Positions 49,844-58,653 are shown, counted from the stretch's first letter. The stretch is DNA of 64,000 nucleotides from CAHJXG01 sp965277495 (GCA_965277495.1 OZ255824.1:124001-188000); one strand, 5' to 3'. A program made the numbers and translations. The notes: a model not told the origin generated them from the letters alone.

Positions 49844-50943
49844 GCCGCCGCTTCGATCAGCGTCAGGCCTTGCGGCGCTGGTATCGTGCCGGCACGCCAG
49901 TTGTCGACCCGGCTGTAGCGTCCGCCGACGCCGACAAGGGCTGGCCCCCCGAAATAGGCGCAGCCCTTGGCACAACCAGAAATGTGGAGCGGCCCCCCTG
50001 CCCCGCGCGCCGCCAGCCATGCGGCGTCGGCGCGGGCCGGCACTGTGGCACGGTCGCAGCCGGGGCTGCCGACGCAGGCGGTGATGCCGAGGCGCGGGTC
50101 GGCGGGGTCGATGACCCATTCGGCCGCCGCCCGCTGCAGGGCCGGCACATCCGCCGCCCGGACGCGGCCCAGCAGCATGGCGCGCCATGGGCTGGTGCGG
50201 ATCGCGCCCTCGCTGAAACGGTCGGCGAGATCGGCCAGGCGCCGCAGACCCTCCGGATCGGTTTGTCCGAACGGCAAGCCGAGGCCGAACGCGCCGTGCG
50301 AGCCCGCGGCATAGTGGTGGAAGCCGATTGCCGATCCGGGCGCCCGGGCCGGCTGAACCGTGCCGCGCGGCTTTCCGGCCATGGCGAGCAAGTGCTGCTG
50401 GACCTGCGCCACCATGTCCACGGCAGGCACGGCACCGCCGACGCGTAACACCATGTCCGCGGCGGGCGCGCCGGCCAGCACGCCGCCGCCATCGATCGCG
50501 ATGCAGAACTTGGCCGGCAGACCCGCCGGGACAATGGCCTCGATCGCCTCGGCCAACGCCAGGGCGCCTGCCGACACGGCGGGATCATCGCCGGCGAGCA
50601 GCGGCGGCATGACGATCCGGCGGCGCTCGATGCCCGGATCGGGGTCGGCGAGGCCGGCCGCGACCATGGCCGCCGCAAAGCCGGGGACGCCAGAGGCCGA
50701 CAGGCCGCGGACCTGCAGGTTGCCGCGCCGGGTCAGCTCGATGACGCCGTTGCCGAACCGCGCCGCGGCATCGGCCACCGCGCGGGCGGCGTCGCTGGAC
50801 AGGCGCGCGGACGGCGGCTTCACCCGGACCAGCAGGCCGTCGCCGGTGGCCATCGGCTCATACAGGCTGGGGCACCAGCCACGCTGGGCGAAACGAGGCG
50901 TTTGCGCCGGGGCAGCGCCAAGTGTTGCGTCCGGCATGGTCAT
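49840..50943 (-). CDS. cobG: Precorrin-3B synthase CobG
   Basis: CobG is the oxygen-dependent monooxygenase that hydroxylates C20 and forms the gamma-lactone; it marks an aerobic pathway. The 367-residue, sulfite-reductase-like protein has RGWCPSLYEPMATGDGLLVRV (in part) and the Fe4S4 ligands as CVGSPGC and CAKGC. The first approx. 16 residues (MTMPDATLGAAPAQTPRFAQ) come from repeat copy A and precede the normal family start. The start overlaps the cobN stop by ATGA. Confidence 0.93.
   Translation of the reverse strand: MTMPDATLGAAPAQTPRFAQRGWCPSLYEPMATGDGLLVRVKPPSARLSSDAARAVADAAARFGNGVIELTRRGNLQVRGLSASGVPGFAAAMVAAGLADPDPGIERRRIVMPPLLAGDDPAVSAGALALAEAIEAIVPAGLPAKFCIAIDGGGVLAGAPAADMVLRVGGAVPAVDMVAQVQQHLLAMAGKPRGTVQPARAPGSAIGFHHYAAGSHGAFGLGLPFGQTDPEGLRRLADLADRFSEGAIRTSPWRAMLLGRVRAADVPALQRAAAEWVIDPADPRLGITACVGSPGCDRATVPARADAAWLAARGAGGPLHISGCAKGCAYFGGPALVGVGGRYSRVDNWRAGTIPAPQGLTLIEAAA
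50887..50939. repeat. Cobalamin-cluster dispersed repeat, copy A
   Basis: Both halves of the repeat adjoin here (50887-50908 and 50909-50939). On the minus strand they encode the N-terminus of CobG (PDATLGAAPAQTPRFA). The left half has partial dyad symmetry (GGCGAAACG...CGTTTGCGCC). Confidence 0.75.
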
Positions 50944-53900
50944 GCTTCTGGCCCGCTATTGCGGCGCGGATGCCAAAGTCCCTGCGCCTGCGCCTCGGCA
51001 AAGCGGGCGGCCAAGGCGGCACGGGCTTCGGGATTGACGCCGCGCAGGAAAGCATTGACCTCCGGCGTGCCCAAGGTGGCGTCGAACAGCAGGTCGAACT
51101 GCGCGTCGAACCGGCCGGGGAGCGTGGCGGCGAAGCCATGCAACGCCTCGATGCCGCGGGCGATCTCGGCGGCGCCGCGATAGCCGTGCCGCATCATGCC
51201 TTCGATCCAGCGCGGGTTGGCGGCACGGCCGCGCACAACGCGGGCAACCTCCTCCGCCACGGTGCGCGCCCGCGGGGCATCGGGGCGGGACGTGTCGAGA
51301 TGATAGAGCGCCGGCGCGCCGCCCAGCGCCGCGGCGGCGGCGGCGAACCCGCCCTCGTGCGCCGCGTGCTCGGTGCTGTCCAACAGGTCGGTCTCGGCGT
51401 GGTCCTGCTGATGCACGAAGGCGTCCGCGCCGCCGACTCGCGCGGCGAGGCCGACCGGGTCGGGCGCGCCCTCCAGGCCCTGGCCATACGCGCCAGCCGA
51501 GGCGGCGAGGTAGCCGTCGGCGGACCATCCCGCGCCATACTGGCCCGCCGGCGCCCCGAATACGCGCGTGGTCGCCCGGCGCAATGCCGGCCCGGCCAGG
51601 CCACGCGCCGCCGCTGCGAGCGGGTTCCAGTCGCCGGCCTCGCCGCGTTCGGCGATTGCCCGCACCAGGCTGTCGAACAGCGCCACCTGGCCCGGGAACG
51701 CATCGCGGAACAGGCCGGAGATGCGCAGCGTCACGTCCACGCGCGGACGGTCGAGCAACGCGATCGGCAGCACCTCGAACCCGCTGACCCGGGCCGATCC
51801 CGCGTCCCAGGCCGGACGGGCGCCGAGCAGCACGAAGGCGAGCGCCAGGTCTTCGCCCCCAGTCCGCATGCTGGCGCTGCCCCAAACGTCGATGACCAGG
51901 CTGCGCGGCCATTCGCCGTGATCCTGCAGATGGCGGCGCAGCAGCTCGGCTGCGGCACGTTCGGCTAGAGCCAGGGCAGACCGGGTCGGGACGCCGCGCG
52001 GGTCGATGGTGGCGAGGTTGCGCCCGGTCGGCAGCACGTCGGCCCGGCCGCGGGTCGGCGCGCCTGCCGGCCCCGGCGCTACGAAGCGCCCATCCAGCGC
52101 CGCCAGCAGCGCCGCACGTTCGGCGGCTGGCGAAGCGTCAAGCGCTTGCTCGTTTCGGGGTTCATCCGCCCCCGGATTCGACCGGCGCAGCGCGTCCAGC
52201 ATACGGCCGCGCTGCGGCGGTGTCCGGCCATAAACGTGCAGCCCGTCCCGCAACTGCAGGTCCTTCACATCGCATAGATAGGCGTCGAGGCGAGCCAGCG
52301 CGTCCTCGGCAAAACCAGCCATTTGCGCCGACTCCGCAGCATTCCGGGCCACGCCGCTCTCGGCCAGCAGCCCGGCGGCGTCCGCACGCTCCAGGATTTC
52401 CTGCCGCAGCAACCTGGTGCGCCTGCGGTCCAAACCGTCCGCGGCGGCGTATTCGTCGATCAGGCGCTCGAGGGCCAGGGCCTCCCCATGCGCCCCGGCG
52501 GCGGCGATCGGCGGCGTCAGGTGCCCGATGGTGACGGCGCCCAGGCGGCGCTTGGCGGCGGCGGCCTCGCCGGGGTTGTTGACGATGAATGGATACACGA
52601 CCGGAACGCCGCCGGCCAAGGCGCGCGGCAGGCAAGACGGCGACAGCGCAGCCGCCTTGCCGGGCAGCCACTCCAGCGAGCCGTGGGCGCCCAGATGCAG
52701 GACGGCGTGAACGTGCCGCAGCCATAGATAAAAAGCGACGTAGCCATGGCAGGGCACCTGATCGGGGTCGTGATACGACGCGCGCCGATTTGTGCCGCCC
52801 CGGTCGGGCTGGATCGCGACGGTCATGTTGCCGAGGCGCAGATGCTGGAGGGTGAAGTCGCCGGGCGGCTCGCCCCAGGCGCGGAGGATGCCAGCCTGCA
52901 CGGCCTCCGGCAGGGTGGCGAACAGGCGGCGATAGGCGGCGAGCGACAGCATCGGCGTCGGCGGCGCGTGGCACAACGTATCGACGAGGGCGGTCTGGCA
53001 CGGCAGCTCGCCGGTCGTGAACCCGGCGTCGCGCAGGTCAAGCAGGATTGCATGCAGGCTGGCGAAGCTGTCCAGGCCGACCGCATGGCCGCGCTGCCCG
53101 CCGATGCCGGGGTAGTCCGACAGCACGATGGCGATCCGCCGCTCCGCACGCGGGGCCTGGGCCAGCCGCACCCAACCCGCCGCACGGTCCGCCGCCAGCG
53201 CAATGCCGTCCGGGTCGGGGCGATGCACGACGCGGGCGAATTGCAGCGCCGGGTGCGCGGGCTCCGGGTCCTTGAACGAGATCGCGCCCGTCAGCAGCCG
53301 GCCATCAAGCTCGGGCAGCACGACCTGCATGGCGAGGTCGGCCTGCGACAAGCCGCGCGAGGACGCCTGCCACGCCGCCCGCGACGAACCGGCCAGCACG
53401 AGCTGCAGCACCGGCGCGCCCGGCGCGTCGAGCGGCGAACCCGCCTTGTCCTGCCGGGCGCTGAACCCGGTGGCGTTCAGCACCACCGCCGGGCGCCAGG
53501 CACGCAGCGTCGCAGCCGCATAGGCGGCGCTGTCCGGCGCTTTCAGGCTCGGGACATAGAGCGCGCCGACCGCCAGGCCACGTGCGCGTAGGGCGGCGAC
53601 CAGTGCCTCGACCGGGGCGATGTCGGCGGAAAGCAGATGCGAGCGGTAGAACACGATCGCCGCGAGCGGACGGTCCTCGATCAGGTCCAGCGCATGGACG
53701 CCGTGCTGCGGCACCGGCTCGGCAGCGTCGTGCGTGTCGGGGCATAGCCCGGCGAGATGCGCCGCGAGCCGCAGGGCGCGGGCCATGTTGGCCGGGCCGC
53801 CAAGACGGAAACATGCGTCCAGCCGCGCGAGCGCGCCGGGTGGGATGGTGGACAGCGCCGCGAGCCGTGGATCGTCCAGCCCATCGCCGGGCAGCACGGC

Positions 53901-54230
53901 AAACGCAATACCGCGGTCCCGGCACAGCGTCGCGACCTCGTCCGTGCCATAACGCCAGTAATCCAGCCCGCCCAGCAGACGCACGACGATGCAGCGCGCG
54001 TGGGCCAGCACCTGCTCGGCATAAAGGTCGACCGACATCGGATGCCGTAGCCGCCCGAGGTTCGCCAGCCGCAGGCCCGGCGCATCCGGCATGCCTTGCC
54101 ACGCGCCGGCCAGCGCGCCCAGGTCCGCATCCGAGAACGACAGCACAACGACGTCCGCGGCGGTTTGGCCGAGGTCGCAGGCGGCCTCGTCCTCATCCAG
54201 CGTGCGGGTTTCGCGGACCAGCAGGTGCAT
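50940..54230 (-). CDS. cobN: Aerobic cobaltochelatase subunit CobN
   Basis: CobN is the large porphyrin-binding subunit that, with CobS and CobT, inserts cobalt into hydrogenobyrinic acid a,c-diamide. The 1096-residue product has the CobN/BchH-type body with VVLNATGFSARQ, LPELDGRLLTGAISFKD, the HLGAHGSLEWLPGKAAALS block and the terminal AFLRGVNPEARAALAARF. It is somewhat shorter than the roughly 1275-residue enzyme of Pseudomonas denitrificans. CobS and CobT are not in the window. The start at 54230 follows cobW by 4 bp. Confidence 0.95.
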   Translation of the reverse strand: MHLLVRETRTLDEDEAACDLGQTAADVVVLSFSDADLGALAGAWQGMPDAPGLRLANLGRLRHPMSVDLYAEQVLAHARCIVVRLLGGLDYWRYGTDEVATLCRDRGIAFAVLPGDGLDDPRLAALSTIPPGALARLDACFRLGGPANMARALRLAAHLAGLCPDTHDAAEPVPQHGVHALDLIEDRPLAAIVFYRSHLLSADIAPVEALVAALRARGLAVGALYVPSLKAPDSAAYAAATLRAWRPAVVLNATGFSARQDKAGSPLDAPGAPVLQLVLAGSSRAAWQASSRGLSQADLAMQVVLPELDGRLLTGAISFKDPEPAHPALQFARVVHRPDPDGIALAADRAAGWVRLAQAPRAERRIAIVLSDYPGIGGQRGHAVGLDSFASLHAILLDLRDAGFTTGELPCQTALVDTLCHAPPTPMLSLAAYRRLFATLPEAVQAGILRAWGEPPGDFTLQHLRLGNMTVAIQPDRGGTNRRASYHDPDQVPCHGYVAFYLWLRHVHAVLHLGAHGSLEWLPGKAAALSPSCLPRALAGGVPVVYPFIVNNPGEAAAAKRRLGAVTIGHLTPPIAAAGAHGEALALERLIDEYAAADGLDRRRTRLLRQEILERADAAGLLAESGVARNAAESAQMAGFAEDALARLDAYLCDVKDLQLRDGLHVYGRTPPQRGRMLDALRRSNPGADEPRNEQALDASPAAERAALLAALDGRFVAPGPAGAPTRGRADVLPTGRNLATIDPRGVPTRSALALAERAAAELLRRHLQDHGEWPRSLVIDVWGSASMRTGGEDLALAFVLLGARPAWDAGSARVSGFEVLPIALLDRPRVDVTLRISGLFRDAFPGQVALFDSLVRAIAERGEAGDWNPLAAAARGLAGPALRRATTRVFGAPAGQYGAGWSADGYLAASAGAYGQGLEGAPDPVGLAARVGGADAFVHQQDHAETDLLDSTEHAAHEGGFAAAAAALGGAPALYHLDTSRPDAPRARTVAEEVARVVRGRAANPRWIEGMMRHGYRGAAEIARGIEALHGFAATLPGRFDAQFDLLFDATLGTPEVNAFLRGVNPEARAALAARFAEAQAQGLWHPRRNSGPEA

Positions 54231-54234
54231 GGCG

Positions 54235-55269
54235 TCAGCCGGCCATGCCGGTCTCGATGGCGGCGCGGTCGAGGCCGGTCTCGCCGATGACCACGACATG
54301 GCCGAGCCGGGCCTCGCCGGGCGCCCAGGCGCGGTCGAACTCCTGGCGGAACCGGCCGCCGACGCCCTGAATGGCGAGCCGCATCGGCTTGCCGCGGACT
54401 GCGGCGAACCCTTTGATGCGCAGCACCCTGTGCCGTTCGGCGATGCTTTTGAGCCGGGCAATCAGCGCGTCGGGCGCATCCGTCTCGGGGATCGCCACGA
54501 CGAAGCTCTCGAAATCGTCGTGCTCGTGCGCGCCGTCCTCCGCGTCGTGATGGGACGGGCGCGCCGCCAGGTCGTCCTCCGCGGCGGCGTGCAAGCCAAG
54601 CAGGATCGCCGGGTCGACGCGGCCCTCATGCGCCGCCACGGTCCGAACCGCCCGCGGCAACCCGGCGGCCACCGCTGCCCGCACCTGCGCCAGCGTCGCG
54701 GCATCGAGCAGGTCGGCCTTGTTCAGCACCACCAAATCCGCCGATTGAAGCTGGTCCTCGAACACCTCGGCCAGCGGGTTGTCGTGGTCGAGGCCGGGGT
54801 CGGCCAGACGCTGCGCGGCGACGGCAGCCGGGTCGTCGGCGAAGCGCCCGGCCGCGACCGCGGGGCCATCCACTACCGCGATGACGCCGTCCACCGTGAC
54901 GCGGGAACGGATGCCGGGCCAGCCGAACGCCTTGAGCAGCGGCTTCGGCAAAGCGAGGCCCGAGGTCTCGATCACGATATGCTCGGGCGGGTCGGCGCGG
55001 TTGAGCAATGCCTCCATGGCCGGCAGGAACTCGTCGGCGACGGTGCAGCATAGGCAGCCATTGGCCAATTCGACGATGTCGGCGTCCTCGCAGGCGGGGA
55101 TGCCGCAGCCGCGCAGCAGGTCTGCGTCGACGCCGACCGAGCCGAACTCGTTGACGATGATGGCCAGGCGCCGTCCGCCGGCATGCTCGATCAAGTGGCG
55201 GAGCAGTGTCGTTTTGCCGGCGCCGAGGAAGCCGGTAATCACGGTCGCGGGGATTTTCCCGGTGCTCAT
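54235..55269 (-). CDS. cobW: CobW-type GTPase (COG0523 metallochaperone)
   Basis: CobW is a P-loop GTPase thought to supply cobalt for the cobaltochelatase. The 344-residue protein has VITGFLGAGKTTLLRHLIEH (about 10-29), the metal-site GCLCC, Walker B/G3 region IETSGLALPKPLLKAF, NKADLLD (G4), a His/Asp-rich insertion (HHDAEDGAHEHDD) that can bind metal, and the C-terminal CobW domain. Its start overlaps the DUF1636 stop and it precedes cobN. Confidence 0.94.
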   Translation of the reverse strand: MSTGKIPATVITGFLGAGKTTLLRHLIEHAGGRRLAIIVNEFGSVGVDADLLRGCGIPACEDADIVELANGCLCCTVADEFLPAMEALLNRADPPEHIVIETSGLALPKPLLKAFGWPGIRSRVTVDGVIAVVDGPAVAAGRFADDPAAVAAQRLADPGLDHDNPLAEVFEDQLQSADLVVLNKADLLDAATLAQVRAAVAAGLPRAVRTVAAHEGRVDPAILLGLHAAAEDDLAARPSHHDAEDGAHEHDDFESFVVAIPETDAPDALIARLKSIAERHRVLRIKGFAAVRGKPMRLAIQGVGGRFRQEFDRAWAPGEARLGHVVVIGETGLDRAAIETGMAG

Positions 55270-55652
55270 GCCGCACGCCCTTGGGTCAGGTCCGGCATGC
55301 GGCCCAGCACGACGCGGGCCAGCGACGCCGGGCGGCGGGACGGCAGGACGGTGCCGGTGGCGGAGCGCGCGTAGGTCTCGGCATAGCTCAGCAGGTCCGC
55401 CGCCATGCCCGGCTCGAGCCGTCCGAGCAAATAGGTCCACTTGCCCGGCGCCGAGATCGCCGCAGCGCAGCCGTGGTCGCAACTGGACAGGCAAACGACC
55501 TCTTTGATGTCGACGACGGGCGCATGGGGATCGAGCAGGGCCGCGACCGCGTCGAGCATACCTTGTCCCGGTCGTGGATCGGCATCCGCCAGGACCTGGC
55601 CCGCTCGGCATGTCGTGCAGACGTGGAGCGTAGGAATCGGTGTCGCAGTCAT
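55266..55652 (-). CDS. DUF1636 protein, ferredoxin-like
   Basis: The 128-residue protein matches DUF1636, a small family that accompanies cobW/cobN. It has HVCTTCRAGQ near the N-terminus and VVCLSSCDHGCAAAIS mid-protein; the Cys arrangement resembles thioredoxin-like 2Fe-2S ferredoxins. It is the first gene after the cobalamin riboswitch and overlaps cobW by four bases. A role in metal or electron supply to cobalt insertion is inferred from this fixed company. Confidence 0.85.
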   Translation of the reverse strand: MTATPIPTLHVCTTCRAGQVLADADPRPGQGMLDAVAALLDPHAPVVDIKEVVCLSSCDHGCAAAISAPGKWTYLLGRLEPGMAADLLSYAETYARSATGTVLPSRRPASLARVVLGRMPDLTQGRAA

Positions 55653-55791
55653 CGGGCAGCCTCCGGTGCGTCATAGCCAAGCACGGGGTGCCGAGCGCCT
55701 GCGAACACGAAGCCCGCAGATCGACGCCAATGGGGCTGCCATCGGCCATCGCCGCCGCCGAGGCACCCCGCCCGGCCGCGCGTCGTAGTTA

Positions 55792-55852
55792 AGGCACGCG
55801 GCTTTTGGCCGCTTGCCTCAGCAGAAGTGCGCAGCCTTCGGCTGCTTACTTC
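55792..55852 (-). promoter_or_regulatory. Two hairpins downstream of the cobalamin riboswitch
   Basis: Between aptamer and DUF1636 the minus-strand RNA can form GAAGTAAGCAGCC/GGCTGCGCACTTC (55824-55852) and then AGGCAAGCGGC/GCCGCGTGCCT (55792-55818, one mismatch). Neither is followed by a U-run. They may be the riboswitch expression platform or stabilising structures. Confidence 0.5.
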
Positions 55853-55854
55853 AG

Positions 55855-56046
55855 TAATGGCAGGTCTCCTGGCTCACGGATCTGGCCCCGTCCGGGACCG
55901 CGCTGCCCGCCTGCCTTCCCGGGGACGCTCCCCAGTGGCATGCGACGAACAACTCACCGCTTACAGTTGCGGGGGCAGCCGCGGCATCGCACCGCGTTCC
56001 CTTTTAACCCGCCCTCCGGAAAAGCGCCGGGTGGCGGGACCATCCG
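55855..56046 (-). promoter_or_regulatory. Cobalamin (AdoCbl) riboswitch
   Basis: Read on the minus strand, the sequence shows all core elements in order: AAAAGGGAA (plus 55997-56005), GCTGCCCCCGCAACTGTAAG followed by CGG (55957-55979), GCCACTG (55933-55939), and the B12-box-like GAGCCAGGAGACCTGCC (55859-55875). P1 can close with GATGG against CCATT. It lies ahead of DUF1636-cobW-cobN-cobG-cobH-cobI-cobJ and should shut that operon when cobalamin is abundant. Confidence 0.95.
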
Positions 56047-56055
56047 TTGTGCAGT

Positions 56056-56610
56056 ATGTCCCGGCCCTTGTCCTGTCAATCCAAAGCTCTGGCCAATCCT
56101 AATTTGACCCTCGTGCTGGGTGGCGCACGGTCGGGCAAAAGCCGCTTTGCCGAGGCTTTGGTGACCCGCCATCCCGCGCCCTGGGTCTATATCGCGACGG
56201 CGCAGGCGTTCGATGACGAGATGCGGGCGCGGATCGCCGAGCACCGGGCAGGGCGCGCAGCGGGATGGCGCACGACAGAGGCGCCGACCGGCCTCCCAGC
56301 CGCGCTGCAGGACGCGGGCGACGCGCCGGCGCTGGTCGATTGCCTGACGCTTTGGCTCAGCAATCTGATGCTGGGCAATGAGGATGTGGATGCTGCGACG
56401 GACGCGCTGGATGCGGTGCTGGACCGGACCGCGCCGACGGTGCTGGTTTCGAACGAGGTCGGCGGCGGCATTGTGCCCGACAACGCGCTCGCCCGGCGCT
56501 TTCGCGACGAGGCCGGGCTGCTGCATCAGCGCATCGCGGCGCGCGCCGGCCGCGTGGTGCTGATGGTGGCGGGGCTGCCGCTGTGCGTTAAGGGGACCGG
56601 CCATGACTGA
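56056..56610 (+). CDS. cobU: Adenosylcobinamide kinase / guanylyltransferase (CobU/CobP)
   Basis: This bifunctional enzyme phosphorylates adenosylcobinamide and attaches GMP, preparing it for the nucleotide loop. The 184-residue protein has the P-loop VLGGARSGKSRFAEAL, TRHPAPWVYIATAQAFDDEM, LVDCLTLWLSNLML and a GGGIVPDNALARRFRDEAG block (in part). The start at 56056 is preferred over a TTG at 56047. It begins only about 10 bp from the 5' end of the opposite-strand riboswitch. It overlaps cobO by 8 bp. Confidence 0.95.
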   Translation: MSRPLSCQSKALANPNLTLVLGGARSGKSRFAEALVTRHPAPWVYIATAQAFDDEMRARIAEHRAGRAAGWRTTEAPTGLPAALQDAGDAPALVDCLTLWLSNLMLGNEDVDAATDALDAVLDRTAPTVLVSNEVGGGIVPDNALARRFRDEAGLLHQRIAARAGRVVLMVAGLPLCVKGTGHD

Positions 56611-57202
56611 CGCGGAGCGCCATGCTGGCAAGATGGCCAAGCGCAAGGCCGTGCAGGACGCCGAGGTCGCCGGCAAGACGATCGAAAAGGGCCTGCTGAT
56701 GGTCCACACCGGGTCCGGCAAGGGCAAGAGCACCGCCGCGTTCGGCCTGCTGCTGCGTATGGCCGGGCGCGGGCGGCGCGTGGGAGTCGTGCAGTTCATC
56801 AAGGGCGCCTGGAACACCGGGGAGCGCGCTGCCCTGGCCCGGTTCGACGATTTGGTCGAGTGGCACACCATGGGCGAGGGATTTACCTGGGAGACCCAGG
56901 ACCGCGACCGCGACGTCGCGGCGTGCCGCCGGGCGTGGGACCAGGCGGTGGCGATGATGCAACAGCCGGACCTGGCGTTGCTGGTGCTGGACGAGCTGAA
57001 TATCGCGTTGCGCTATGATTATTTGACCGAGGCGGAGGTGCTCGCCGCCTTTGCGGCGCGTCCGGCGGGGCTGCATGTTGTCGTGACGGGCCGCAACGCC
57101 CGCCCGGCCCTGATCGCCGCCGCGGACCTCGTGACCGAGATGACATTGATAAAACATCATTTCGCGGCTGGGGTGAAGGCGCAGGAGGGCATCGAGTTCT
57201 GA
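56603..57202 (+). CDS. cobO: Corrinoid adenosyltransferase CobO (BtuR/CobA type)
   Basis: CobO attaches the 5'-deoxyadenosyl group to the reduced cobalt of corrinoids. The 199-residue product has the family N-terminus ending KGLLMVHTGSGKGKSTAAFG with a modified P-loop GSGKGKST, RVGVVQFIKGAWNTGER, LLVLDELNIALRYDYL and VVVTGRNARPALIAAADLV. It sits between cobU and cobQ in the rightward operon. Confidence 0.96.
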   Translation: MTDAERHAGKMAKRKAVQDAEVAGKTIEKGLLMVHTGSGKGKSTAAFGLLLRMAGRGRRVGVVQFIKGAWNTGERAALARFDDLVEWHTMGEGFTWETQDRDRDVAACRRAWDQAVAMMQQPDLALLVLDELNIALRYDYLTEAEVLAAFAARPAGLHVVVTGRNARPALIAAADLVTEMTLIKHHFAAGVKAQEGIEF

Positions 57203-57216
57203 CCGCACGCGCGCTC

Positions 57217-58653
57217 ATGCTGCAGGGAACCGGGTCGAGCGTCGGCAAGTCGCTGCTGGTCGCCGGGCTGGCGCGCGCGTGCCTGCGCCGCGGCATCGCC
57301 GTGCGCCCGTTCAAGCCGCAGAACATGTCGAACAACGCCGCCGTCACCCCGGATGGCGGCGAGATCGGACGGGCGCAGGCGCTGCAGGCCCGCGCGTCCG
57401 GCGTGCCCCCGTCCGTGCACATGAACCCCGTGCTGCTGAAGCCGCAAAGCGAGACCGGGTCGCAGGTCGTCGTGCAGGGCCGCGTCCACGCCACCGCCCG
57501 CGCCCGCGAGTACCAGGCGATGAAGCCCGGCCTGATGCCCTTCGTGCTCGACAGTTTCTCCCAATTGGGCGCGGAGTGCGAACTGGTGCTGGTCGAGGGC
57601 GCCGGCAGCGCTTCGGAGGTCAACCTGCGCGCCGGCGACATCGCCAACATGGGGTTTGCCCGCGCCACATCGACGCCCGTGGTGGTGATTGGCGACATCG
57701 GCCGCGGCGGCGTGATCGCGAGCCTAGTCGGCACCCACGCCGTGCTGGACCCGGAGGACGCCCGCCTTGTCCGCGGCTTCATCGTCAACCGGATGCGCGG
57801 CGACCTCACGTTATTCGACGCTGGCATGGCGTTTATCGCGGCGCGGACCGGCTGGGCGGCGCTTGGCCTGGTGCCGCACTTCGCCGGGGCGGCCCGGTTG
57901 CCGGCGGAGGACGCGGCGGACCTGGCCGAGGGCGAGCGCCGTCCGGCGGCAAAGCTGCGCATCGCCGTCGCCGTGCTGCCGCGCATCTCCAACTTCGACG
58001 ACCTGGACCCGCTCGCTGCCGAGCCGGACGTGGACCTGGCGCTGGTCCCGCTCGGCACGCCGCTGCCGGTCTGCGACCTGGTGATCCTGCCGGGATCGAA
58101 GGCGACGGTCGCCGACCTTGCCGACCTCCGGACGACGGGGTGGGATATCGACCTGCTGGCGCATCACCGGCGCGGCGGGCGGATTCTTGGCCTGTGCGGC
58201 GGCTATCAGATGCTCGGCCAGTGGATTGATGATCCCCAGGGGATCGAGGGGCCGCCGGGCCGGGTTGCCGGGCTTGGATTGCTGGATGTCGAGACTGTGC
58301 TCGGCCCCGAAAAGCGGCTGGAGGCGGCGGCGGGCCAGTCGGCTGACGGCCTCGGCTTCCGCGGCTATGAAATGCACATGGGCCGCACCACTGGTGCCGC
58401 GACCGCCCGCCCGTTGCTGCGCCATGCGGACGGACGCCCGGACGGGGCCTGCTCGCCGGACGGATTGGTGCTCGGCACCTACGTGCATGGCCTGTTCGCC
58501 GACGACGCGCAACGTGGCGCGTGGCTGCGGCGTTGGGGCGCTGCGCCCTCGGGCCACCGCCACGATGACGCGGTGGAGCAGGCGCTGGACGGGCTCGCGC
58601 AGCATTTGGAACGGCACATCGACGTGGACCGGCTGCTCAGCCTCGCAGCGTAG
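57217..58653 (+). CDS. cobQ: Cobyric acid synthase
   Basis: CobQ amidates side chains b, d, e and g of adenosylcobyrinic acid a,c-diamide. The 478-residue protein has the N-terminal ATPase domain (MLQGTGSSVGKSLLVAGLAR, FKPQNMSNNAAVT) and a C-terminal glutaminase domain with the nucleophile in LGLCGGYQMLG and the His in LGTYVHGLFADD. The start at 57217 leaves a 14-bp gap after cobO. It converges on cbiB with a 17-bp overlap. Confidence 0.96.
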   Translation: MLQGTGSSVGKSLLVAGLARACLRRGIAVRPFKPQNMSNNAAVTPDGGEIGRAQALQARASGVPPSVHMNPVLLKPQSETGSQVVVQGRVHATARAREYQAMKPGLMPFVLDSFSQLGAECELVLVEGAGSASEVNLRAGDIANMGFARATSTPVVVIGDIGRGGVIASLVGTHAVLDPEDARLVRGFIVNRMRGDLTLFDAGMAFIAARTGWAALGLVPHFAGAARLPAEDAADLAEGERRPAAKLRIAVAVLPRISNFDDLDPLAAEPDVDLALVPLGTPLPVCDLVILPGSKATVADLADLRTTGWDIDLLAHHRRGGRILGLCGGYQMLGQWIDDPQGIEGPPGRVAGLGLLDVETVLGPEKRLEAAAGQSADGLGFRGYEMHMGRTTGAATARPLLRHADGRPDGACSPDGLVLGTYVHGLFADDAQRGAWLRRWGAAPSGHRHDDAVEQALDGLAQHLERHIDVDRLLSLAA

